Below are positions 53,851-61,352 of a stretch of DNA of 64,000 bases, in pieces (the first letter of the stretch is position 1; each line of letters begins with the position of its first letter). A model generated the notes under the pieces. It saw only the letters and a program-made list of their open reading frames with translations, was not told the origin of the DNA and made no database searches. A program made the position numbers and the translations under genes. Location of the stretch: contig JAMSLZ010000006.1 of NCBI GenBank assembly GCA_026027325.1, positions 1-64,000 of the forward strand, given 5' to 3'. The DNA is from Actinomucor elegans. Its lineage: Eukaryota; Mucoromycota; Mucoromycetes; Mucorales; Mucoraceae.

Positions 53851-54867
53851 TTATTCACGATTCTTCTGAGGGGACCATCTTTTGTATATCACTTGTCTAA
53901 TATGGTATTCATTTAAAGCGTGGTGTGTGCAAGTATTGGTTGGGATAGTAACATAACATAAGATCAATGTCTTTTTTACTTGAGTACATATACGATTAAG
54001 TCGCAATAGCCAATCCCAACTCTTGGCTTCCTCGATTTTGTTTGTATACAATGGAATAATGGTTACAGCAAAATCGGCATGTCTATATCTCGGCCCTGAC
54101 TTGTAGAGAACTAATCAACACTCGTTAAACATGCATTGCCTACTTATTCTGTTGGCGATTGAATTTACCAAAATCAACACCAAATTTGGATCCACTTTTG
54201 GGAACCCAGCCTAGACTGCGATAGAAATGATATACTGAGTAGTTGATGTGAAAGCTATCGTTTGATCTACAAAAGAGTGACCAGCAATCTTCTATGGACA
54301 TTACACTCTGGAAGTACACATAAGTCACTAGCACCAATGTGTGTAACACTAGTCAGTCCATACCTGTTTTTGATCTTTAATCGACAGGGCGTTCACAGCA
54401 TAAACCAGAAAGAATGCTTCATACAAATCCAATTGAAAGTGTTCCAAGTCTTCATGATTTGTAAGATCTAGAAGCTCGGCAGATGTAAGGTTATTCTCTA
54501 TATCTATACTACTGGTTGCAAGTTTCTTTTGGCGTCTTTTTCTTCTTCGCTCGATAGTTATCTCCTCTAGAGACTCTTTATTCTCTTCTACTGTACGGGT
54601 GAACCAGGTAGGATCGCTTCTTGAAAGATTACCCTTACCAAAAGAGCCTGAATGGTATAATTCTGTTATAGATGCTGGATCGTGGATCCAAACAAATTTA
54701 CCAAACTCCATAAATGTTCCAACGCAATGTGGCATCGGTGGAGTAAAAACTGTGTAATACGCTTGAAGTAGCTGTCTTACTAGTCGAGCATACAAGCTAC
54801 AAGTAGTAATTACCTTGACAGGTAGAGGATTACTATCAAACTTTTTGACTTCACTACGTTTTTTCAT
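53851..54867 (-). CDS. SEN2: tRNA-splicing endonuclease catalytic subunit SEN2
   Basis: Three exons: 54867-54364, 54307-54169 and 54110-53851, joining in frame to 300 residues; introns are 56 and 58 bp. The N-terminal domain (MPHCVGTFMEFGKFVW, then a basic stretch RRRKRRQKK) leads to EAFFLVYAVNALSI and the endonuclease domain: FYRSLGWVPKSGSKFGVDF, LYKSGPRYRHADF with the catalytic Tyr and His, and VKKTLIL with the likely catalytic Lys. SEN2 cleaves the 5' splice site of intron-containing pre-tRNAs within the SEN tetramer. It is shorter than yeast Sen2 (377 residues) but has all core parts. Single-copy host gene, the last before the Tc1/DIRS block. Confidence 0.94.
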
Positions 54868-55165
54868 TCAATGAAAGTGCAATTGCCTCGAAAAAAAATT
54901 ATGAGCGTGAATTTGGCATATTTATGAATGTCGTGATTTTATTGGTGGCTACAATGTGAACCAAAAGGCGCATTCATAGCATTGTTTACTTCAGATAAAA
55001 TCTTGAAACCTCAGATTTACCTGTGAAGTTATCAATAACTAGCATATAAGCAATATATAAAATGCACGTTTATAAATTTTGCATCTAGAAAAGAATGATG
55101 TGCCGAGTATCCAGGCCACTTATTGACTGATATTTTCGTAAACCCATTGATGTCTACTCAATATA

Positions 55166-55352
55166 TTGGTTTTTTCCAAACGGTTTGCGCATCAGATTTT
55201 TTTTTTTGCGCTCCGAATTTTTTTTTTTGCGTCCCCGAATTTTTTTTTTGCGCACAAGGATTTAATTTTTTGCGTACCTAGTTTTTTTTTTTGCGCATCA
55301 GATTTTTTCAGTTTGCGCATAAGTTTTTTTAGTTTACGTGCTTGTTCTTTTC
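55166..55352 (+). repeat. Left terminal inverted repeat of Tc1-like copy 1
   Basis: About 185 bp, inverted at about 56870-57054. Repeated words such as TTTTTTTTTGCGC, CCGAATTT and TTGCGCATCAG occur at intervals of about 25 bp, resembling multiple protein-binding sites. Confidence 0.85.
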
Positions 55353-55372
55353 TCAAGTTTTTTAAAGTAAAA

Positions 55373-56833
55373 ATGTGTAATAATGTTCCCCATGAATACA
55401 TGCATTGCTTCAACATTATTGATGAAATTCCTGAAGTTACTGCAATGGAAGTAGAAGAAGAAGTTCAAATGGATTTGTATGAAACCACTGCCTTAGAATG
55501 GCACGAATGGCAACTAGGTGTAGATGAGAAGAAGCCTGTCAAAGAAGCTGAGCCAGACATAAAAAGGATAATGGATTTCGGTAGCTTTCAGGCTTTTCTC
55601 AAGTATTCACAAGAAACGCCTATAGCTAGTCAACAAGAGGCGACAACGAGTCAACAAGTAGTAGAAAGTAAACTAAGAACCGCCTCCAAGACTACGACTG
55701 CTAAAAAGACCAGAGGCCCATATCGCTCTTACTCAGCACTTCAAGTACAAGAACTGCTTGATCTTGTCATCGAACAAGGGATGTCTGCAAGACAAGCAGG
55801 ACTAACTGTGGGTATCGTTGTAAGAACAGCCCAACATTATGTGAAAACATACAAAGATGATGAGGAGAAGCGTTTGCCAGGTACCAAAAAAGTATCACGT
55901 CTGGGAGGGAATAATCGGAAGCTTGAGCCAAAGCATACCGACTTCCTTTGTCAATATTATGACACTGCTGCTGCCGCTGTTTTATGGGAGGCAAGAGATG
56001 CATTACTTTCCGCTTTCCCAGACATTCAGTCGATCACCCTTTCCGGTCTTCATAAGCATCTTGTTCAGCATGCGTCCCTCACCCTCAAGAAGTTGGATAA
56101 AATTGTTGCTGCGAGGAATTCTGAGAATACTTTAAAGCAACGAAGAGAGAGAGTATTGGAGTGGATGGGTGATAAGGAAATGAATTGGTTTGGCAACTGC
56201 GTTTTTATTGACGAGGCAGGATTTAATATGCACATCAGACGAAATTTCGGTAGATCCAAGCGGGGACTACCAGCTAAAATCGTACTTCCTTCAAACAGGG
56301 GAATTACGATCACTATAATTGGGGCAATATGCGAGAAAGGAGTTATTGACTTAACTTTGCGCAAGCCAAAGGCTGTCCAGAAGAAAGGCGCTTCCAATAA
56401 GAAGAGAAAGAGAGATGATGGTGAAGCAGCTGAAGTATCGAAGGCAAACGCAAGAATTGGTACACGAAGCGAGCACTTCTTGCAATTTATCAGTAATGTT
56501 ATGGATACACTTGATGAGCATGAAATGTCTGGTCGCTATCTTATCTTAGATAACGCTGCTATACACAAAGTCGCTGCTGTCCAAGAACTCATTGAAAGTC
56601 GCGGATATAAAGCTGTTTACTTGCCTCCTTACTCACCTTTCCTAAATCCAATTGAACTTTTTTGGTCGAAAGTTAAAGCTGGCGTAAAGAGAGACTGTCT
56701 CACAGCAACAGATAATTTGAGTGCTAGGATTATTGAGTCAGCAAAACAGGTTACTGTGGAAGACTGTCACAACTGGATTAAGCATTCTGTTTCATTTTTT
56801 GATAGGTGTTTGACTCTTGAGCCAATGCTTTAG
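55373..56833 (+). CDS. Tc1-like DD34E transposase
   Basis: 487 residues from ATG 55373 (MCNNVPHEY), the same start as in copy 2; upstream in-frame codons lie in the inverted repeat and are not counted. An unusual acidic N-terminal extension (about 115 residues) precedes a helix-turn-helix (YSALQVQELLDLVIEQGM, then ARQAGLTVGI). The DDE_3 core has D in VFIDEAGFN, D in ILDNAAIHK and E in PYSPFLNPIELFW, with 34 residues between the last two. A Lys/Arg-rich insert (NKKRKRDDGE) may be a nuclear signal. It cuts and pastes at TA. No stop or frameshift, so probably functional. Confidence 0.93.
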   Translation: MCNNVPHEYMHCFNIIDEIPEVTAMEVEEEVQMDLYETTALEWHEWQLGVDEKKPVKEAEPDIKRIMDFGSFQAFLKYSQETPIASQQEATTSQQVVESKLRTASKTTTAKKTRGPYRSYSALQVQELLDLVIEQGMSARQAGLTVGIVVRTAQHYVKTYKDDEEKRLPGTKKVSRLGGNNRKLEPKHTDFLCQYYDTAAAAVLWEARDALLSAFPDIQSITLSGLHKHLVQHASLTLKKLDKIVAARNSENTLKQRRERVLEWMGDKEMNWFGNCVFIDEAGFNMHIRRNFGRSKRGLPAKIVLPSNRGITITIIGAICEKGVIDLTLRKPKAVQKKGASNKKRKRDDGEAAEVSKANARIGTRSEHFLQFISNVMDTLDEHEMSGRYLILDNAAIHKVAAVQELIESRGYKAVYLPPYSPFLNPIELFWSKVKAGVKRDCLTATDNLSARIIESAKQVTVEDCHNWIKHSVSFFDRCLTLEPML

Positions 56834-56869
56834 TAAATTATGTTATAAATAAAACTTTTAAAAATCCTG

Positions 56870-57054
56870 AGAAGAATAAGCACGCAAACTAGAAAACTTA
56901 TGCGCAAACTGAAAAAATCTGATGCGCAAAAAAAAAAACTAGGTACGCAAAAAATTAAATCCTTGTGCGCAAAAAAAAAATTCGGGGACGCAAAAAAAAA
57001 AATTCGGAGCGCAAAAAAAAAAATCTGATGCGCAAACCGTTTGGAAAAAACCAA
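56870..57054 (-). repeat. Right terminal inverted repeat of Tc1-like copy 1
   Basis: Inverse of 55166-55352 with very few differences. It ends GGAAAAAACCAA before TA. Confidence 0.85.
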
Positions 57055-57212
57055 TAATTGTTTGTTGTTCCTAAAACAATCTCAGTTGGCTCCACTCCGT
57101 CTTCTAATGTGATAGATGCTCTCAGAGCCACGCTTTATTTTCCTTTTTGTAATAAATAATAGTTTCCCTTTCTTCCCTATATCTTTCAAAGCCACGCATC
57201 GTGGGGTTAACT

Positions 57213-58088
57213 ATGGATAATATCAATATAACTAATGTTCAAGAGTCTAACCAGCAAACAAACCTCACTCGCGCACAAGTGGAGGCCCTATTCAGAGAGC
57301 TCGAAGAACAACGAGCAAGAGAAAGAGAAATTCAAGTCAACGGGACTGAACTCCCCTTGGTTATTAGCGAAACCTTGGACAATGCATCTTCAGCACAACT
57401 TAAGGACGATTTCAAACAATACAAAAGAACCATCCAGCGTTACAACCATGACACTTGGACAAAAGCAGAACAAATCAACAGAGAATTTATTCCGGACCTC
57501 AAAAACTGGAAGGTGGATGCGTATCAGCTCGTCAGTACCATTCATAAGATCACTGAAACAACACGACTCCAGGCTAGAGCCAGTACAGAATTGTACGAAC
57601 AACTTCAGTATCTGCAAGACAAAGCAGAATTTACCTCAGGAAAAGATAGAGAAATCTTTAATAACACCATTGAGCAAGCCCAACGACTTGCAATTTTCGG
57701 ATTTGGCTCAGCGAAATTACAAGAAAATGAGGCGAAAGAGGTTTCCCTCAAAGCGCTTAGGCTACCTTCAAGCATCAAACACTTGGAATATTCACCAGAA
57801 GAAGATGGAAAAGCGAATACTTTCGATAGAAACTTTGTTGAACAACTTCAAAAAGCTCGCTTTGAAGACAAGGTCATCAGAGATGCAACGTCGTTTAGTA
57901 GGGGAAACTTCAGCAACAATCGTGGATTTAATGGAACACGAGGAAGAGGAAGGTCAAGAGGTGGACCGTGGCGTGGGAACTGGTCACGCGGTCACTCTTT
58001 TCAACATGGAGGACGAGGCAGAGGCACTCTCCCCTCCAATCAACAGAATTCACAGCCCTCCCCTTCAGTGGCCAACAACAACCTATAG
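57213..58088 (+). CDS. DIRS Gag-like protein
   Basis: ATG at 57213 (MDNINITNV) or 57201, about 290 residues. An N-terminal Glu/Arg/Gln-rich coiled-coil stretch (ALFRELEEQRARERE), a helical middle part and a C-terminal RGG/RG-rich tail (RGRGRSRGG, then GGRGRGT) that would bind RNA. It overlaps the start of the next ORF by 121 bp in another frame. Assigned as Gag by position and composition; such proteins are poorly conserved. Confidence 0.75.
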   Translation: MDNINITNVQESNQQTNLTRAQVEALFRELEEQRAREREIQVNGTELPLVISETLDNASSAQLKDDFKQYKRTIQRYNHDTWTKAEQINREFIPDLKNWKVDAYQLVSTIHKITETTRLQARASTELYEQLQYLQDKAEFTSGKDREIFNNTIEQAQRLAIFGFGSAKLQENEAKEVSLKALRLPSSIKHLEYSPEEDGKANTFDRNFVEQLQKARFEDKVIRDATSFSRGNFSNNRGFNGTRGRGRSRGGPWRGNWSRGHSFQHGGRGRGTLPSNQQNSQPSPSVANNNL

Positions 58089-60025
58089 TTCAACAACTGC
58101 CGCAGAACCCTCAACAACAAACCAACAAGACATCTCCTATTCAACATTATACAACACCACAAGACGGCATCTTACCTGGAGGCCGTCTTACTCATTTCCA
58201 CAAATATTGGACACAGATAACAACTCATCCATTTCCTCTTTCAATCGTCAAGGAAGGATACAAAATTCCGTTTGCCACCCGTCCGATACCATGGAAAATC
58301 AATGTATTACAACTCAACTCAACAGAACAGCAAGCCGCCAACGAAGCTGTCAAAAAATTTTTATCCGCAGGAATAATAGAGATAATGCCAACTCAATCAA
58401 AAGATTACCTTTCAAAGTTCTTCACAATTCAAGAAAAAACAAAGCGCAGGCCGATTCTGAACTGTCAACGGCTAAATCAACATATCCAATGCGAGCACTT
58501 CAAAATGGAAGGTATCCCGGCACTAAGAGAATTGATCGAACAAGGAGATTTTATGTGCAAAATCGACTTGAAGGACGCCTATACAGTGGTTCCAATCCAT
58601 CCAAAATCACGAAGATACCTCACTTTCAAAAACGAAGGCGTTGTTTACCAGTATCGATCGCTAGCGTTTGGCCTAAACGTAGCTCCTCGTCTGTTCTCAA
58701 AAATAATGCGTTACGCTATCGAACCTTTACGTCAAGAAGGTATCCGTCTAGTCTACTACCTAGACGATATTTGTTTACTGTCAAAAACAAAAAGAGACTT
58801 GCTCGCAACCACCAGAAAGGTAATTACTCATCTCCAATCCTTGGGATTTATAATCAACGAAGAAAAAAGTCTTCTCACACCATCACAGACACAAGAGTTC
58901 TTGGGTTTTCAATTCAATACAAAGAAAATGAAAATTACAGTACCACTGCAGAAAATAAACAAACTTTTGTTAAAGATCCGTCAAGCTACTCAACCAGTCC
59001 AACGCACATGCAGATGGATAGCGGGCCTGTTGGGCAAAGTAACATCAATGATTCCAGCTATAGGAGAAGCTCTTCTCCACATTCGCTATTTACAGAGAGA
59101 TCTAGCGAAGAGTCTTCACAAAAACAATCAGAACTGGGAGATGCCATGCCAAATATCCCCTCAGAGTTTACAAGAATTTCATTGGTGGAAGGAATCAATC
59201 TCATCGAAGAACGGCCTACCTATTCAAGCAATAACAGTTCCTGCTCCCCAACTAACGATATACACAGACAGTTCAGACACAGGTTGGGGGGTGAGCTCAC
59301 CAATGATATCAACATTCGGGTTTTGGAACAACCAAGACAAATCGACCTCAATAAACGTTCGCGAACTGAAGGCAGTCTATTATGCATTGAAAATGCATGC
59401 TCTAAGATTAGAAAATTGCACGATAAAGGTTTTCACAGACAACACCACAGCCCTCAAATACACAACAAAATTTGGAGGTACAGCCTCTCATCAGCTACAG
59501 GAACTGGCAATACTGATTCAAGAACTCTGCAACCGCTACCACTTGACAGTGACTTATCAACACATCGCGGGATTACAAAACACTCTCGCAGACCAACTAT
59601 CCAGGAAACAGATTCCACTTTACGAACAAACCATTCCGAAAAAACTATTTCATCAAGTGATACAACAATGGGGACCGCTTGTAGTGGACGCCTTTGCGGC
59701 TTCCCACAACCATCAACTGAAGAGATACTGGAGTCTTCATCCAGATCCATCAGCCGAGGCACAAGACGCGTTTCAACAAAAATGGCTCAAAAAAGGGATG
59801 TTTTTGAATCCCCCCTGGAAATTAATCCCAAAAGTGATACAACAGCTGAAGAAACAGAAGATACATCAAGCAGTTTTGATCACTCCTCTGTGGCCCAGTC
59901 AATATTGGTACCCAATGGTCTTGAGAATGAAGCACTTGGACAACCCAATTATAATGAAGATCAACAAGAGGTTCTCACTGACCGCTTGGCTATTATCAGC
60001 AACGCAAGGCACAAGTCTGGTTTAA
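57968..60025 (+). CDS. DIRS reverse transcriptase, RNase H and methyltransferase-like domain
   Basis: 685 residues. RT with IDLKDAYTVVPIHP, LAFGLNVAPRLFSK and the catalytic YLDD (VYYLDDICLL). RNase H with YTDSSDTGWGV (Asp), RELKAVYYAL (Glu), FTDNTTAL (Asp) and LADQLSR. The C-terminal domain with VVDAFAASHN and FLNPPWKLIPKV matches the adenine-methyltransferase-like module typical of DIRS1-type elements (NPPW as motif IV). The protein would copy the RNA template into a circular cDNA intermediate. The first about 60 residues overlap the Gag ORF, so translation may begin later or by re-initiation. Confidence 0.93.
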   Translation: MAWELVTRSLFSTWRTRQRHSPLQSTEFTALPFSGQQQPIVQQLPQNPQQQTNKTSPIQHYTTPQDGILPGGRLTHFHKYWTQITTHPFPLSIVKEGYKIPFATRPIPWKINVLQLNSTEQQAANEAVKKFLSAGIIEIMPTQSKDYLSKFFTIQEKTKRRPILNCQRLNQHIQCEHFKMEGIPALRELIEQGDFMCKIDLKDAYTVVPIHPKSRRYLTFKNEGVVYQYRSLAFGLNVAPRLFSKIMRYAIEPLRQEGIRLVYYLDDICLLSKTKRDLLATTRKVITHLQSLGFIINEEKSLLTPSQTQEFLGFQFNTKKMKITVPLQKINKLLLKIRQATQPVQRTCRWIAGLLGKVTSMIPAIGEALLHIRYLQRDLAKSLHKNNQNWEMPCQISPQSLQEFHWWKESISSKNGLPIQAITVPAPQLTIYTDSSDTGWGVSSPMISTFGFWNNQDKSTSINVRELKAVYYALKMHALRLENCTIKVFTDNTTALKYTTKFGGTASHQLQELAILIQELCNRYHLTVTYQHIAGLQNTLADQLSRKQIPLYEQTIPKKLFHQVIQQWGPLVVDAFAASHNHQLKRYWSLHPDPSAEAQDAFQQKWLKKGMFLNPPWKLIPKVIQQLKKQKIHQAVLITPLWPSQYWYPMVLRMKHLDNPIIMKINKRFSLTAWLLSATQGTSLV

Positions 60026-61155
60026 CCGACACTGCTAGTATTGAATATCTTAAAAATTCAACACGCAAAAGCACCACAAAAATATACGATAATGGATGGC
60101 GACAATGGCATCGTTGGTGTTTACAACAAAACCCAAAAATTGTTCCGACGGCTTACAACTGTGCAAATATTTTACAATTTTTAGTCGCTAATAACAAATA
60201 CAGCAGCAATCACTTAAACACCTTAAGATCTTCCATAGCTTCGGTCTTTCGTGAACTGTACCCGGATGAAATGCCGTTAGCAATCCAACCAACAATTCAA
60301 GCCTTCTTTGCAGCAAAGCGTAGATCAGAAGTAAAAATTCCTACACCTCAACAGTTGGAAACATGGGATACAAACAAAATGACTATGTTCATTCTTTCAT
60401 CTTGGGCAGATTCAAATAACCTAAACTTATATGATTTACAACTCAAAACAATTGCTTTACTTTGCTTAGCTACGATGGCCAGACCAAGATCGGATATGGG
60501 CAGACTTCAATTTCGTGACACTATCTTTCAGTATCAAGATTCAACAAATTCAACTCTTACAGGAGTCACAGTACACTTTCGTGAGCCCAAAGAAACTCAA
60601 GTCAAGACATCTAAGTTAGGCGTTCTTCAAGATTCTCGCTTATGCCCGGTATCTACTCTAAATGTATTTGTTCAAAAAACTGCGATTTTAAGGAGAAATC
60701 TACCTGTGGATCACACTTTATTCTTAGCTTTTATTGAAAAACCAGAATCAGTTACCTCCATTCGTCCATCAACCATGTCCAACTGGGTTAAACTACTAAT
60801 GGAAAAATCGGGTATCGACACCACTAAATTCAAAGCACATTCAATACGAGCGGCGTCAAGTACAAAAGCGGTGGAAAAGGGACACTCTATCGATTCAGTA
60901 AAAGAACATGCTGGCTGGAGCCTTAACTCAAATACTTTTGAAAAATTCTATTATAAACCAACAAATCAAGAATCCTCAAGTACGGCAATCACTTATTCAA
61001 TTTTTTCTCAAACGGAAAACACTATCACATTAGAAGACGGAGTGGAGCCAACTGAGATTGTTTTAGGAACAACAAACAATCCTAATGTTGGCGAAACGAA
61101 GTCAAATAATGTGATAGATACCCACCCTTGGTATCGCCGATTTCTAGGAATCTAG
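59782..61155 (+). CDS. DIRS tyrosine recombinase
   Basis: About 458 residues from the first suitable ATG at 59782 (MAQKRDVFESP); the same frame is open much further upstream but only as an antiphase reading of the other ORFs. A core-binding region (STRKSTTKIYDNGWRQWHRW) leads to the catalytic domain with Arg in ATMARPRSDM, HxxR in AHSIRAASST, and HAGWS followed by the probable nucleophile Tyr in FEKFYYKP. It overlaps the RT ORF by 244 bp. The last about 40 codons double as the internal complementary region. It integrates the circular cDNA. Confidence 0.9.
   Translation: MAQKRDVFESPLEINPKSDTTAEETEDTSSSFDHSSVAQSILVPNGLENEALGQPNYNEDQQEVLTDRLAIISNARHKSGLTDTASIEYLKNSTRKSTTKIYDNGWRQWHRWCLQQNPKIVPTAYNCANILQFLVANNKYSSNHLNTLRSSIASVFRELYPDEMPLAIQPTIQAFFAAKRRSEVKIPTPQQLETWDTNKMTMFILSSWADSNNLNLYDLQLKTIALLCLATMARPRSDMGRLQFRDTIFQYQDSTNSTLTGVTVHFREPKETQVKTSKLGVLQDSRLCPVSTLNVFVQKTAILRRNLPVDHTLFLAFIEKPESVTSIRPSTMSNWVKLLMEKSGIDTTKFKAHSIRAASSTKAVEKGHSIDSVKEHAGWSLNSNTFEKFYYKPTNQESSSTAITYSIFSQTENTITLEDGVEPTEIVLGTTNNPNVGETKSNNVIDTHPWYRRFLGI
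61032..61125 (+). repeat. DIRS internal complementary region
   Basis: 61032-61080 is the complement of the left outer end (57057-57108) and 61079-61125 is the complement of the right outer end (about 61305-61352). The two meet at AAACAATCCTAATG, which is the expected circle junction template. Confidence 0.9.
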
Positions 61156-61192
61156 TTAACATAATTATATATTTTATATCTCACTCCCTCCC

Positions 61193-61220
<28 letters not shown>
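61193..61220 (+). repeat. Poly-A run in DIRS 3' region
   Basis: About 27 A between the recombinase stop and the right inverted terminal repeat. It may be a remnant of priming or of slippage. Confidence 0.7.
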
Positions 61221-61223
<3 letters not shown>

Positions 61224-61352
61224 ATAGTAATGCTTAGGCAGAAAGATATAGGGAAGAAAGGGAAACTATTATTTATTACAAAAAGGAAAATAAAGCGTGG
61301 CTCTGAGAGCATCTATCACATTATTTGACTTCGTTTCGCCAACATTAGGATT

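Larger units (their letters stand above)
55166..57054 (+). mobile_element. Tc1-like element copy 1, intact
   Basis: 1889 bp flanked by TA (55164-55165, 57055-57056), the Tc1/mariner target. Terminal inverted repeats of about 185 bp start TTGGTTTTTTCCAAACGG and contain several spaced units of the form GCGC or GCG(T) followed by a T-run of 10-12. The enclosed transposase is unbroken. A second, broken copy is at 30154-37149. Confidence 0.93.
57057..61352 (+). mobile_element. DIRS-type tyrosine-recombinase retrotransposon, complete
   Basis: 4296 bp. Inverted terminal repeats (about 57100-57190 and 61230-61320, containing GTGATAGATGCTCTCAGAGC), an internal complementary region at 61032-61125 made of the complement of both outer ends joined through AAT/ATT, and three overlapping ORFs (Gag-like, RT-RNase H-MTase, tyrosine recombinase). 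There is no target duplication; both ends carry ATT, the presumed crossover triplet. All parts of a DIRS element are present. Confidence 0.93.

Noticed and set aside
55166..55372. Upstream extension of the Tc1-like transposase from an ATG at the first bases of the element
   Set aside because: The translated segment is Phe-rich and lies wholly in the terminal inverted repeat. The broken copy shares the ATG at 55373/36476, which is used instead.
57235..59781. N-terminal 849 codons of the recombinase frame as a real protein
   Set aside because: This stretch is only the open antiphase reading of the Gag and RT ORFs. It has no domain and the real recombinase similarity begins after about 60000.
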